Assembly: GCA_016937215.1 (NCBI GenBank)
Contig: JAFGWI010000062.1
Location: 1-49,225, forward strand
Length of the DNA: 49,225 nt
Direction of reading: 5' to 3'
Origin: Spirochaetales bacterium
GTDB taxonomy: Bacteria; Spirochaetota; Spirochaetia; SZUA-6; JAFGRV01
The notes beneath the pieces are model-generated. The model ran no database searches, was not told the DNA's origin, and saw nothing but the letters and a program-made list of their open reading frames with translations. Each line of letters begins with the position of its first letter. Position 1 is the first letter of the stretch. Position numbers and translations under genes: made by a program. This document shows, piece by piece, positions 1 to 8,691 of this stretch.

Positions 1-108
1 AATAAATGCGTAGCATTTATGACCAGCGCGGCGCGAAAAAAGCGCGCCTCTGGGTTTTAGCAAGTCATTTTTGAAAAAATAACTTGCAGTTATTACAATC
101 CTTAACGC
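1..108 (+). repeat. Intergenic covarying-hairpin repeat, copy 1 (left end cut or diverged)
   Basis: First of seven copies of a dispersed element. Hairpin 1 spans 23-53 (CCAG/CTGG outer arms, GGCGCG/CGCGCC inner arms). Hairpin 2 spans 60-87 (GCAAGT/ACTTGC arms around a TTTTTGAAAAA core). The right end is CTTAACGC at 101-108, matching the CCCTAACGC end of other copies. The GGGCGTTGCC left end is not visible; instead a small perfect palindrome (ATAAATGC/GCATTTAT) lies at 2-20. The copy is downstream of the minus-strand gene ending at 214. Confidence 0.75.
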
Positions 109-213
109 TAAAAATAGTGATTCCGGTTTAAGCTAAACAAATACGATTTTTTTTATCCGGAGTAAAGCGGCACAGGGTTTTTCTCTGGAATGTGGTTAAC
201 TGGCTAACCAGCT

Positions 214-1410
214 CTAGGGGCCAGAGCTTTCCGCTTCATCCTTTTCGCTTTGTGAATGATCTTCGGGCTCTATATGGCTCCCTGGTACTTGATCATCGCC
301 GGTCAGCTTTACCTGGAATTCCCGCAAACCCGCGGCCGAGCTTGTTCCTGATCCGCTCCCATTCTGGTTATTGCTGTAAATCTCGGGATAAGCCCCTGGA
401 TTCTCGATGGCCCTTAGCGGCCCGGGTGTCAGCTCCTGGCAGTCTTCGCTTTCCGGCGCAAGCTGGTCCAGAACAGTCTGATTCTGGGCAACCAGGCTTA
501 AAGGCCGCGTTATTCTCAGAATGGCAACAACCAAGCCGGCCAATAGAGCGATGGAGACCGCGACAACAGTGCTCCTGAAATTCCCCTCCGTTGTAACCAG
601 AAAGGCGGGAATATTTGCCTGGTTCATGTAGCTCAGGATTACCAGGCTTGTATTATAGGCAAAGTGAAAGCCCATGGAAGCATAGAGCGAATCAAAACGG
701 TAAAATAAAAACCCCATGTAAATGCCCACCAGAATATGCACTGGCAAACTGAAAAAATTCTGGTGATAAAGCGCGAAAATCACACCAGCGATGATGATGG
801 GCCAGGGAGAGCTGATTCGGCGCTGAAGGGTCCTCTGGAAATAGCCCCGGAAAAGCACCTCTTCGCAAATAGCCGGGGTGAGGCCAATCCCCAGGACCAA
901 TACCCCTAATTCGATGGGATTTTTTGACCGTACCAGGCCGTCACCCATTTGTGACAATTCCTTGAGAAAGGGGAAAAAAATATAAAACCAGCGGGATAAC
1001 CAGTCCACCAAAGGAATGATAATGACCCCGGATAAAAGGCCGAAAGCCAGGGCCAGGCCATTAAAGCGATGAAGCCGGAAATAACTCTTATGGTCACCAT
1101 GATGCCATTTGGGAAGTATAAAAAGGGTTGCTCCCAGTAAAATCAGAAACTGTGACAGGGTCACAATCACAACAATGGCAATACGGTATTTGTCATAAAC
1201 GCGGTTTTGGAGCTCCACAAAGGACAATTCCCTTAGCCCGGAGCGGTCACTGTCCAGAAGCTGGGATATGAGTATAAAGCCGTTCATCACCACAGTCTGG
1301 AATAAAAAATAGACCCCGCCTATCACCATGATAAGGATGAAAGCAGCTGTCACAGGATTGCGCTTTTTTCTTTCCCAGAAACCAGGAAGCATTCTTGTCT
1401 GATTATTCAT
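214..1410 (-). CDS. CPBP-family intramembrane metalloprotease (CAAX protease/Abi-like)
   Basis: Predicted multi-pass inner-membrane protease of the CPBP (Abi, PF02517) family, related to eukaryotic CAAX prenyl endopeptidase Rce1. The three family motifs are visible: EExxxR at about residues 183-188, FxxxH at 212-216 and HxxxN at 249-253, the expected metal and catalytic residues. Hydrophobic segments surround them from residue 21 to about 300. An acidic, low-complexity cytoplasmic tail of about 80 residues follows, which the family does not require. I chose the ATG at 1410 (398 aa): it overlaps the stop of the upstream gene by 8 bp (ATGAATAA), a translational-coupling arrangement, whereas the longer frame would run deep into that gene. 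Bacterial CPBP proteins act in peptide maturation, immunity or unknown processing; the substrate here is unknown. The upstream membrane protein is probably co-expressed. Confidence 0.85.
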   Translation of the reverse strand: MNNQTRMLPGFWERKKRNPVTAAFILIMVIGGVYFLFQTVVMNGFILISQLLDSDRSGLRELSFVELQNRVYDKYRIAIVVIVTLSQFLILLGATLFILPKWHHGDHKSYFRLHRFNGLALAFGLLSGVIIIPLVDWLSRWFYIFFPFLKELSQMGDGLVRSKNPIELGVLVLGIGLTPAICEEVLFRGYFQRTLQRRISSPWPIIIAGVIFALYHQNFFSLPVHILVGIYMGFLFYRFDSLYASMGFHFAYNTSLVILSYMNQANIPAFLVTTEGNFRSTVVAVSIALLAGLVVAILRITRPLSLVAQNQTVLDQLAPESEDCQELTPGPLRAIENPGAYPEIYSNNQNGSGSGTSSAAGLREFQVKLTGDDQVPGSHIEPEDHSQSEKDEAESSGP

Positions 1411-2551
1411 CCTGATCCTTTGGTTTATAGGCCTCATCACCGGAAGCATTATTATCATCGATGGTCACATCCTGAACACTGGAATCTCCGGAGAGTGCAG
1501 CTGAATAGGAATTACCGCTCATGGAATTATAATTCATGTCACCCTCAAATGGCACAGACGGAAAATCATTATTGCGAAACTTCACATCAATATATAAAAG
1601 GGCCTGGAAAAAGGGCCAGACAAGGTATTCCGCCAGAATGGAAATATAGCTGATAATGATGATTAAAAGAGACATGTTTTTGAGCTTTTCAACAACCTCG
1701 CTGATCAGGACACTTGATTCACCGCCCTCCATCATGCCTGAATAAAGCTTAAAAATCCCCTCGTAGTAAGGAAGATAGGCGATGGTGCTTAGAGGCGTTG
1801 TGGCGATGGTAATGGCAAAGCTCAAGCCCAGAGAAGCCACCAGGGAGATCAGGAAAATCCGCCACCAGTTATTTTGCATCAGCTTCACGCTCTTTTTCAT
1901 GCTTTGACTGGGTGTAATATCCTCATGAAGTATGGCCAGGGGTGCCATGAAGAAAATGAAGCTCAGCCAGATTGAAACACCAACCACCGCTATAATGAAT
2001 ACGATGGAAATAAAAACCACAAAAACAGTGTTGATATTCACAACCCTCAAAATAACAGCACCGATTCCGCCGGCAATACCAAAAATAAGCCCCGCGCCCA
2101 GGAGAACCAGCAATTGCAGAAACCCCTGGCCTATCAAGCGAAGAAGCTTTGAGCGCAAAACCTCGCCCGAAATCTGGCCTATCCCCGGATTTTTGCCACC
2201 TATGAGCTTAAAGGCATAAAGGGTGATGGCGCTTCTGAGAACAAGGAGCACCAAAAGCAGAAACAGGGTCTGAACCCAGTTGATGCCACCAGAGGAGAGC
2301 GAAGCCTGGGAAAAGGATTTAACAAAATCACTGAAACTATCAGACCCGCCGGAAAACAATTCTGGCAGATTCTCCAGCATAAGAAGGACCGATTCAGCCG
2401 AAGCAATGGCCCCAATGCCCTGGATAATGGCCACAGGCAAAAGAAGGATTCCGCCCAAAAGCAGGCTTTTTTTCCAGCCAAGCTTCAAAAGCTTAAGGGT
2501 TTTTTCAAAAAAATCACCTATTGTGTAGGCTTTAATAAATTCGTTCTTCAC
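1403..2551 (-). CDS. Multi-pass membrane protein, GPDPase-membrane-domain-like
   Basis: A 382-residue integral membrane protein of uncertain function. After a short amphipathic N-terminus (GDFFEKTLKLLKLGWK) there are about six to seven hydrophobic segments rich in Leu, Ile, Val and Gly, followed by a polar Asp/Ser/Asn-rich tail. The start of the N-terminus, the 'L..W...L' spacing and the general pattern resemble membrane domains of the glycerophosphoryl-diester-phosphodiesterase-associated type (GPDPase_memb/DUF7544-like); this is a loose resemblance, not a firm family call. GTG at 2551 is the likely start because AAGGAG lies six bases upstream; the ORF extends further upstream without a better site. 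It overlaps the CPBP protease by 8 bp, so the two probably form an operon and may act together. Confidence 0.7.
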   Translation of the reverse strand: MKNEFIKAYTIGDFFEKTLKLLKLGWKKSLLLGGILLLPVAIIQGIGAIASAESVLLMLENLPELFSGGSDSFSDFVKSFSQASLSSGGINWVQTLFLLLVLLVLRSAITLYAFKLIGGKNPGIGQISGEVLRSKLLRLIGQGFLQLLVLLGAGLIFGIAGGIGAVILRVVNINTVFVVFISIVFIIAVVGVSIWLSFIFFMAPLAILHEDITPSQSMKKSVKLMQNNWWRIFLISLVASLGLSFAITIATTPLSTIAYLPYYEGIFKLYSGMMEGGESSVLISEVVEKLKNMSLLIIIISYISILAEYLVWPFFQALLYIDVKFRNNDFPSVPFEGDMNYNSMSGNSYSAALSGDSSVQDVTIDDNNASGDEAYKPKDQDE

Positions 2552-2682
2552 GGTCACTCCTTGAATTTTCAGGATACAGGGAATTAATTCACCCACATAC
2601 TAATGTATTTTAATCCAAAGTACAATTTCTTTTTTCAAAGCCGAAAAAAAAGCTCAAAGCCTTGAAAAGCGGGAAAAAATCC

Positions 2683-2943
2683 TTAGGACACAATCCGAAT
2701 CGATACCTGTAAATCATCAGCCTTGTTTTCCTGTTCAATCACCAAATGCCATTGGTCCAGAAATGGCGCCCGAAGCTGTATCTGGCTGTTTCTGACCAAA
2801 CCCCCGTAATACTCAAATTCCGCGTCATCAAGATAGAGTTGGTAATTATCTTCATCCATGAGAAAAACATAAGCCGGGGCCCTAAGATTCACCTCAACCA
2901 CATCGCGGGTGGTCAGGCGCATGAGCTTGTGTAAATGCTGCAC
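2683..2943 (-). CDS. DUF1883 domain protein
   Basis: Small 86-residue soluble protein matching the DUF1883 pattern: an N-terminal 'L..GD.VEV.L...A.V.LMD..N...Y' strand region (here DVVEVNLRAPAYVFLMDEDN), a central EYYGGL motif at about residues 44-49, and a C-terminal QWHLVIE strand resembling the family's HWHV. It has no signal peptide or membrane segment. Members are single-domain beta-rich proteins of unknown function, sometimes fused to TIR domains; nothing here points to an immune role. The GTG start at 2943 is preceded by a strong AAGGAGGAGG ribosome site. The gene stands alone, divergent from the Cache/DUF294 gene. Confidence 0.75.
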   Translation of the reverse strand: MQHLHKLMRLTTRDVVEVNLRAPAYVFLMDEDNYQLYLDDAEFEYYGGLVRNSQIQLRAPFLDQWHLVIEQENKADDLQVSIRIVS

Positions 2944-3221
2944 AGCCTCCTCCTTGATTTCAGGATTAGGTTAAAAGTAACACAAAGAAAAGAAGCCTGC
3001 AATGGACAAGCTATGATAGAAATTTCAAAGGATTTTTTGGGCGTTGCCTGATTCCGGTTCCGCGCCTTAAAAAAACACCAGAAGGCCAGGTATCTCAGAA
3101 ACAAAATGCCGGGCTTTGCAGAAACTGTCGCGCGACCGATAGATTAACTGTGATGACACTCTATATTGGGGTGTATGCGTATAAGACATATCAGATATAG
3201 CGCAATTGTTTCGTATATCGA

Positions 3222-3348
3222 GGTTGTGCAACAAGCTCTAAAGGATTCCGCTTTGCTCCAAACCCCGGAGGCGCCCAAAAGGGGTGCTTCCGGGGTTCAG
3301 TGGGTCTTTTTTGAAAAAAAGACCCACTGCCCTTCCAATCCCTAACAC
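3222..3348 (+). repeat. Intergenic covarying-hairpin repeat, copy 2
   Basis: Hairpin 1 at 3261-3297 has a stem starting AACCCCGGA and ending TCCGGGGTT with a CAAAAG apex. Hairpin 2 at 3298-3329 pairs CAGTGGGTC with GACCCACTG around TTTTTTGAAAAAAA. The conserved CCGCTTTGCTCC-like block precedes hairpin 1 and the element ends CAATCCCTAACAC. The left boundary is approximate. It lies between two divergent genes. Confidence 0.85.
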
Positions 3349-3389
3349 AGGAGGCGGATAAAGCCTGAAACAGAGCCTTATAATTGGCT

Positions 3390-3419
3390 CTGTCACAAAA
3401 AAGCTTTTTATAGTATAAT
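3390..3419 (+). promoter_or_regulatory. Probable sigma70-type promoter for the Cache/DUF294 gene
   Basis: TATAAT at 3414-3419 with CTGTCA at 3390-3395, an 18-base spacer. It would give a leader of about 24 nt before the ATG at 3450, which has only a weak AGGA upstream. It lies just downstream of repeat copy 2. Confidence 0.5.
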
Positions 3420-3449
3420 TCCCAAAGCCGATAAATCAGGATCAGTAAA

Positions 3450-5969
3450 ATGACCATAGAGGAACACGCAGAAAACTCATACCGCCGCACAGGGCTTCGC
3501 GCCGAAGACATTCATCGCTGGATCGATAATTATTTTGACAGCCATGCCTTTCAGGAATCGGTGAACGGTTCAAACAAAGACTACAACCCCTATGAGCACA
3601 GGCGCCACCGCCATTGCCGGGAAGCCATGATCAACGCGATTGAAGAGTTCCAGAACCACTATGATAAAGACAAAATCGCCGCTGTCTTTGAATCCCACCT
3701 AAAGGACGATTACCAGGGTTACATTCCCATACAAAGCGACTTTGATAATCCCGATTTTATTGCCCGCTATCATCTTCCCGAACACGCGGCCATCGAAGAC
3801 AATGTTCTCAGCCGAACCGAATTAAAGGAATATTTTTATTCCAGAAAAAACAAAGCCCTGCTTCCGGGAAAATCCTTTGCCTGGAGAATCATCATTCCCA
3901 GCCTGGTTTTACTCGTACTTTTTCTCGGTTCACTCTACATCGTCATCGAACCTGTTATCCGCTCCATCATCATGAACGGCAAAAAAGAGATGCTCATCGA
4001 ACTCATTTCCTCAGGCACAAGCGCGATCCAGTATTACCAGGAGCTTGAAAAAGCCGGGATATTATCAGGAGAAGAAGCCCGGAAATCCGCGGCCGATGAA
4101 TTATCCAAACTGCGCTACGGCAAAGAGAACAAGGATTATTTCTGGATTATCGACACCGGGCCCCGCATGATCATGCATCCCTACCGGCAAGAACTGGTCG
4201 GCCGCGATTTGCGCGATTATAACGACAAGGAAGACAAATCAGGAAAAAACCTTTTTGTTGAAGCTTTAGAAATTACGGAACAAAAAAAGGAGGGCTTTCT
4301 CACTTATCTATGGCAATGGATGGACAATCCCGATAAAACAGCTTTGAAACTTTCTTATGTGAAGCGAATTGACCACTGGGACTGGATTCTCGGCACCGGG
4401 GTTTATATAGATGATGTAGAAATTGAAATGGACAAAATCACCAACCAGCTGTTATTGGCCGATGTCACGGTGTCGCTCATTTCAATCATTATTCTGATCT
4501 CGGTTGTGGCCTATTCTGCCAAACTGGAAAAACTCCGGCTTCAGGCAGAATCGGGTTTGCTGGAAGCCCGTGACAGATACAAGGCCCTGGTCAGGGTATC
4601 TGGCGAAGGCAAGGCCCTGGTCATGAAAGATAAAATTATTTATTCGAACCCGGCATTATGCCGTTTCACCGATATTAACGAAGAGCAGCTCCTCGAAACC
4701 CCGCCGCCTGTTCTGATCAGCAACTGGAAAGATCTTCAATCAGCCTCGGAAAATGAATCGGGAAACATCAAATCAGAGACCAACATACTCAAATCCGACG
4801 GCACCCGCTTTCCTGCCAAAATCAGCATCAACCGTGTTTTTTTTTCCAAGGAACAGGGTTTTGCCCTTTCCATACAGCCCATTGCCATTGGCATAGATCA
4901 GATCCTTTCCAAAGGCCACAGTTTTTCAGGAACAAAAGAAAGCTGGCACACTTTACTGAATCTCATGGAAGAAGCCGAAAACCCTGAAAGGGTTTTTGAT
5001 ATTTACGGACAATGCCTTCTCTCAATTAAAACCCAGATACAGGAGGCAGCATCAGCCCCGCAAATCAGGAACAAAATCAGCAGCCTCTGGTACACACTGG
5101 CAGGCCGTTTATGCGCCTTGGCCATCAAGCGACTGGGAAAAGCCCCGCGGGACTACTCCTTTCTGGCCCTGGGCTCCAACGCGAGAAGGGAAATGACCCT
5201 TTTTTCAGATCAGGACAATGCCCTTGTTTATCAAGGCCAGGAAAATGACAGTGTTAAACAATGGTTTCTTGGCTTTAGCACCGAAATCTGTGATCAGCTG
5301 GAAAGAGCCGGGTACCCCAAATGCCCCGGCGGAATCAACGCTTCCCATGCTAAATGGTGCCTATCGGAAGAGGAATTTTATCACAGCCTTAAACAAAGAA
5401 TTTCAAAGGGCACAGGCGATGATCTTCTGATCGTCAGCACCCTCTGCGACTTGGCCCTGGTTTACGGGTCCCAGCAAATGATGGAAAAAAGTTACGACTT
5501 TTTTCTCACCCTCCTGGCCAATTCACCCTCCTTCCTGGGGCTTTGGGCAGAGCATATCAGAAACATCAGGGTACCGCGGGAGGCTTTTAACGCCATCAGC
5601 AAAGCCCATCAGGAAAAAACCCTACTGAATGTAAAGGAATGCTTGAAAATTCTGGAAAACTTCGCCCGCTTATACGCGGCCAAATACAAAGTCCCCACAG
5701 CTGGTTCCATCAACAGAATCGACCTGCTAGGGCAATTAAATATTTTTGACAGGGAATTTCAATCGGAATTCATCTATATTTTTAATGAACTCTGGGAACT
5801 CAGGCTCAAGGGGCAATTATACGCCTGGGAAATCCTGGAAAAGCCCTCGGATAACATCATCCTTCAGGACCTTCCACCCACCTTTCTGAAAAACCTTAAA
5901 AATATTCTCAATGGCATATCCTCTTTTTCCAACCGAATAAGCTCGGATTTTTTTGGCGGAATACAATAA
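3450..5969 (+). CDS. Cache-PAS sensor protein with DUF294 nucleotidyltransferase domain
   Basis: An 839-residue membrane sensor. Order: a cytoplasmic helical N-terminal region (1-140, His/Arg-rich, family not recognised); membrane helix (about 146-168); extracytoplasmic sCache_2-like domain (about 175-330; DYFWIIDTGPRMIMHPY and WDWILGTGVYIDD are typical Cache strings); second membrane helix (about 333-355); PAS-like domain (about 370-480); and a C-terminal GlnD-like nucleotidyltransferase domain (DUF294, PF03445) with GSNARRE and DQDNALVY near residues 574-593, which hold the Gly-Ser and the Asp-x-Asp-type metal ligands. The remaining helical part matches the usual DUF294 C-terminal domain. 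DUF294 proteins usually pair with cyclic-nucleotide-binding and CBS domains; a Cache input is unusual. It likely converts an external small-molecule signal into nucleotidyl transfer onto an unknown target. The gene appears monocistronic. Confidence 0.85.
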   Translation: MTIEEHAENSYRRTGLRAEDIHRWIDNYFDSHAFQESVNGSNKDYNPYEHRRHRHCREAMINAIEEFQNHYDKDKIAAVFESHLKDDYQGYIPIQSDFDNPDFIARYHLPEHAAIEDNVLSRTELKEYFYSRKNKALLPGKSFAWRIIIPSLVLLVLFLGSLYIVIEPVIRSIIMNGKKEMLIELISSGTSAIQYYQELEKAGILSGEEARKSAADELSKLRYGKENKDYFWIIDTGPRMIMHPYRQELVGRDLRDYNDKEDKSGKNLFVEALEITEQKKEGFLTYLWQWMDNPDKTALKLSYVKRIDHWDWILGTGVYIDDVEIEMDKITNQLLLADVTVSLISIIILISVVAYSAKLEKLRLQAESGLLEARDRYKALVRVSGEGKALVMKDKIIYSNPALCRFTDINEEQLLETPPPVLISNWKDLQSASENESGNIKSETNILKSDGTRFPAKISINRVFFSKEQGFALSIQPIAIGIDQILSKGHSFSGTKESWHTLLNLMEEAENPERVFDIYGQCLLSIKTQIQEAASAPQIRNKISSLWYTLAGRLCALAIKRLGKAPRDYSFLALGSNARREMTLFSDQDNALVYQGQENDSVKQWFLGFSTEICDQLERAGYPKCPGGINASHAKWCLSEEEFYHSLKQRISKGTGDDLLIVSTLCDLALVYGSQQMMEKSYDFFLTLLANSPSFLGLWAEHIRNIRVPREAFNAISKAHQEKTLLNVKECLKILENFARLYAAKYKVPTAGSINRIDLLGQLNIFDREFQSEFIYIFNELWELRLKGQLYAWEILEKPSDNIILQDLPPTFLKNLKNILNGISSFSNRISSDFFGGIQ

Positions 5970-6130
5970 TCCTTCGTGACTTTAAATGTGGCAGCTCTTG
6001 AAAGAATGAGGTGTTTTTGATAAGCTATATGCAACAATTACCTTCAGAGGCCAATCCAAGAAGCTTCTATTTTTTCTTTTCCAGGAAACTCATCAGGAAA
6101 AATATTCGAAGGCAAAACAAAGGAGATATT

Positions 6131-6592
6131 ATGACAATTTCGGAAAACAAGGTGGTTACCATCGACTACACCCTAAAAGATAAGGACAAAAATGTGCTGG
6201 ACACCTCTGAAGGCAAAACACCCTTGAGCTATATTCACGGAAAAGGACAACTCATCAAAGGGGTGGAAAACAACCTGGAAGGAAAAAAAGCCGGCGATAC
6301 CATGAAACTGGAAGTACAGCCTTCCGAAGGCTACGGAGAATATAACCCCCAGCTCATCGCCAAAATTCCCCGGGAAAATATCGATATTGAAGAAGAACTC
6401 CAGATCGGCATGCCCCTTCAGGTACAAGGCGAAGAAGGCACACAGGTGGTTTACGTGGCCAAAATTGAAGAAAAAGAAGTAACCCTTGATGGCAACCATC
6501 CCCTGGCCGGGGCCGTGCTTTTTTTTGACGTGACTGTTAAAAATGTGCGGGAAGCCACAGCCGAAGAGCTCGACCATGGGCATGTTCACTAG
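6131..6592 (+). CDS. slyD: SlyD-type FKBP peptidyl-prolyl cis-trans isomerase
   Basis: A cytoplasmic prolyl isomerase and chaperone of the SlyD class. The FKBP domain is split by an inserted flap ('IF') domain, as in SlyD: N-terminal VTIDYTLKDKDKNVLDTSEG and LSYIHGKGQLIKGVENNLEG, then GEYNPQL and the insert from about residue 70 to 125, then GNHPLAGAVLFFDVTV closing the FKBP fold. The tail ends in a short HGHVH instead of the long His/Cys-rich metal-binding tail of E. coli SlyD, so nickel handling is likely reduced. The ATG at 6131 was chosen because AAAGGAGATATT precedes it; the open frame extends upstream but without a ribosome site. 153 aa. It ends in a bidirectional terminator shared with the convergent gene. 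Confidence 0.92.
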   Translation: MTISENKVVTIDYTLKDKDKNVLDTSEGKTPLSYIHGKGQLIKGVENNLEGKKAGDTMKLEVQPSEGYGEYNPQLIAKIPRENIDIEEELQIGMPLQVQGEEGTQVVYVAKIEEKEVTLDGNHPLAGAVLFFDVTVKNVREATAEELDHGHVH

Positions 6593-6607
6593 ATTATCGT
6601 AAAAACA

Positions 6608-6640
6608 AAAAAAACGCGGTCCCGAAGGACCGCTTTTTTT
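6608..6640. terminator. Bidirectional Rho-independent terminator
   Basis: GCGGTCC (6616-6622), loop CGAA, GGACCGC (6627-6633), then seven T on the plus strand. An A-rich run at 6601-6614 supplies the T tract on the minus strand. It serves slyD from the left and the convergent 6639-7580 gene from the right, whose stop codon overlaps the plus-strand T run. Confidence 0.9.
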
Positions 6641-7580
6641 ATAGATAATAAACGCAAAGCGCAGTTACAGTATTCGGTTCTGTTCGCACTGGCGTATCAG
6701 TGCGGTTATCAACATTATAGCGGATAATTTCTCCACCTTTGGCAAAATACAAATGGCGAGTTTCAGGGTCAGCCACCATGTCATTGGGAAAAATGTTCGG
6801 AACCGGGTTAATGGGTTCAGTGGTCATATTATAATTAACCCGGGTGAGCCATCCTGTTCCGTTATTGTAATAGAAAAAGATATCCGGCGGCATCAGGGCC
6901 AGTTTCTGGAGATCTACATCCGGCGGTGAGTATAATTCCTGACCTATGCCATCAAGGGCAAATTTGCAAACCCTTCGCATTGCAGGTACATTCTGATTAT
7001 TCAGCCAAACAATAGAACCATTGGGCCCTTCATTGGGATCAAAGGCAATATCAGATATCATCTGCTGAGCAGCTCCGGACACATTAAGTGCTGTCGCGTT
7101 TGTGTTAGGTTCAAGAGGAGCTTTCAGAATTTCATTTGTATTCATTAAGTGAATAAAAAACAAGCGGCTGTTTTTTGAATCAATGACAAAGGTTATTATC
7201 ATATCGCCGCTTGACCTTTTTATAATTGTTTCCACCATACCTGAGCCACTGGCTTTTTTCCTATAAATTCCTTCACCACTGCACCAATAAATCGATGCCG
7301 TTGCTTTATGTATTTGTATTGACTTTGCATCCTGAAGCAAGGGTTCACTAAAATATTGTTCACCTGCCAGCTGATTAGTCGCATCCGCAAGCGGAGCACC
7401 CCACAACTGCTGCCCTTCAACATAAAACAGGGTTTTTTCCTTTGGCAGCCCGTCCTCACCCGGCAATGGCACCCTGGCTGCCGCGTAAAGGTCCATCTCG
7501 CCGCAGGAAATGATGGATACCAGGCTTACTGCCGCGAGCAGGATTATGAACATTGTCATTCCCATAATTTGTTTCTTCAT
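6639..7580 (-). CDS. Probable exported lipoprotein with YWTD-like propeller repeats
   Basis: A 313-residue exported protein of unknown function. The N-terminus is Lys-rich then strongly hydrophobic, ending in VSIISCG, which fits the relaxed spirochaete lipobox (Cys at about residue 27). The mature part has repeating strands such as SIYWCSGEGIYRK, SRLFFIHLMNTNEILKAPL, SIVWLNNQN and RHLYFAKGGEIIRYNVDN. This spacing is reminiscent of LDL-receptor YWTD or NHL-type beta-propeller blades, where an aromatic 'lyW/lyF' strand alternates with 'I.r..ldG' turns. The start at 7580 has AAGGAG six bases upstream; the site overlaps the stop of the preceding gene, leaving a 10-bp gap, so the two are co-transcribed. 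The partner is a CsgG/LpoB-like protein. Confidence 0.6.
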   Translation of the reverse strand: MKKQIMGMTMFIILLAAVSLVSIISCGEMDLYAAARVPLPGEDGLPKEKTLFYVEGQQLWGAPLADATNQLAGEQYFSEPLLQDAKSIQIHKATASIYWCSGEGIYRKKASGSGMVETIIKRSSGDMIITFVIDSKNSRLFFIHLMNTNEILKAPLEPNTNATALNVSGAAQQMISDIAFDPNEGPNGSIVWLNNQNVPAMRRVCKFALDGIGQELYSPPDVDLQKLALMPPDIFFYYNNGTGWLTRVNYNMTTEPINPVPNIFPNDMVADPETRHLYFAKGGEIIRYNVDNRTDTPVRTEPNTVTALCVYYL

Positions 7581-7590
7581 ATTCATCTCC

Positions 7591-8691
7591 TTACATCCTG
7601 ATTTCCAGCTGGGCACCGGCTATAACCCCTGTATAGGGGGCATTTTTATAAAATCCATGAAGATAATTGGCGTAAATAGACAACCCAAAGGTCTCACTGA
7701 GAGCCATGCCTCCGGTAATTCCGCCTGTGACAGCTCCCATAGCCACAAGTGGTGCTGCAGACATTTCTTCTGGTTGAGCATCAGGCGGGAGCTCCATCAT
7801 TATCGATGACAAATTCACACCTCCTCCGGCTTGAAGAGCGGCATAAAAATCGCCAAAGTAAAGCTTATATTTAACCATGGCATAAGCCGGCACCATGAGA
7901 AGTGTGTACTCGGTATCGCCTTCCCACTCAGGGTCCTTCAGGGTGCGGGTAAACTCAAAAACAGCGCCAGTTTGTATGCCAACACCCCCATATCCAGGCC
8001 CCATCTTCATGCAATAATAGGCGTTAAAAATAAACTGGTAACCAAGGTCAAAGACCCGGGTCACATCCAGAATAGGAATGGTGATACCCCCGCCGCCGGA
8101 TAGGCTCAAATACCGATCAGGCAAATCGCCATTTTCTGGGCCTTTGTCCACCGGTTTATCTTCCTTTACGACTTCGGGCTTATCAACACTCTGGATGTCC
8201 TCAGCAGGCTTGGTTATGGTCGATCCGTTTTTTATATCAAAGAGCCGGTCTACAGCTTGCTGAGTAAGAACATCGATATTGGAAAATTTATCGGTTTTTT
8301 CGATGGCTGTGTTTTCGATTTTACTGGTTTCAACATTCACGACCCTCATGGAAAGGTGATAATCGCTGTCGATTTTGATCAACGAAGTGATGAGCACATA
8401 CTTCGCGCCAGCCACTTTACCGATCTGAACAGCGGTGCTTTCATCCACAATGTCCGACATGGAGATTTCCAGTTCCTCAAGTGCCCGGTTCAAGGCCGAA
8501 CGCTCCACCAGGGTGTAGGTCTTGCTACGGTTCATTCGGTCTATAATGTATTCATAAATCAGGTTCAATTGAGTGGATGAAACATTTTCTCCCACGACAT
8601 CAAGTATGGCCAGGGTTTGATTATCGGTTTTTTGAGCGAAAAGGGGGAGAAACAGGAAGAAACACAAGATTATAAAAAAAATCTTCTTCAT
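7591..8691 (-). CDS. CsgG/LpoB-like periplasmic protein with C-terminal barrel-like domain
   Basis: A 366-residue exported protein: signal peptide MKKIFFIILCFFLFLPLFAQ, then at residues 25-150 a CsgG/FlgO/LpoB-type alpha-beta domain (TLAILDVVGENVS, TYTLVERSALNRALEELE, AVQIGKVAGAKYVLITSLIKID). Proteins with this domain are outer-membrane-associated accessory factors, for example CsgG in curli export and LpoB in penicillin-binding-protein activation. A charged linker at about 155-185 leads to a Gly/aromatic-rich C-terminal half with alternating hydrophobic residues (YQFIFNAYYCMKMG, YTLLMVPAYAMVKYKLYFGD, LEIRM end) that looks like an outer-membrane beta-barrel. Spirochaetes have many such two-part proteins with no assigned role. 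The ATG at 8691 follows AAAGGAG. It is the first gene of a two-gene unit with the lipoprotein at 6639-7580. Confidence 0.7.
   Translation of the reverse strand: MKKIFFIILCFFLFLPLFAQKTDNQTLAILDVVGENVSSTQLNLIYEYIIDRMNRSKTYTLVERSALNRALEELEISMSDIVDESTAVQIGKVAGAKYVLITSLIKIDSDYHLSMRVVNVETSKIENTAIEKTDKFSNIDVLTQQAVDRLFDIKNGSTITKPAEDIQSVDKPEVVKEDKPVDKGPENGDLPDRYLSLSGGGGITIPILDVTRVFDLGYQFIFNAYYCMKMGPGYGGVGIQTGAVFEFTRTLKDPEWEGDTEYTLLMVPAYAMVKYKLYFGDFYAALQAGGGVNLSSIMMELPPDAQPEEMSAAPLVAMGAVTGGITGGMALSETFGLSIYANYLHGFYKNAPYTGVIAGAQLEIRM

Noticed and set aside
192-578. 128-residue ORF antisense to the CPBP protease tail
   Set aside because: It is a mirror of the low-complexity C-terminal tail, without a start site; the protease on the minus strand has clear family motifs.
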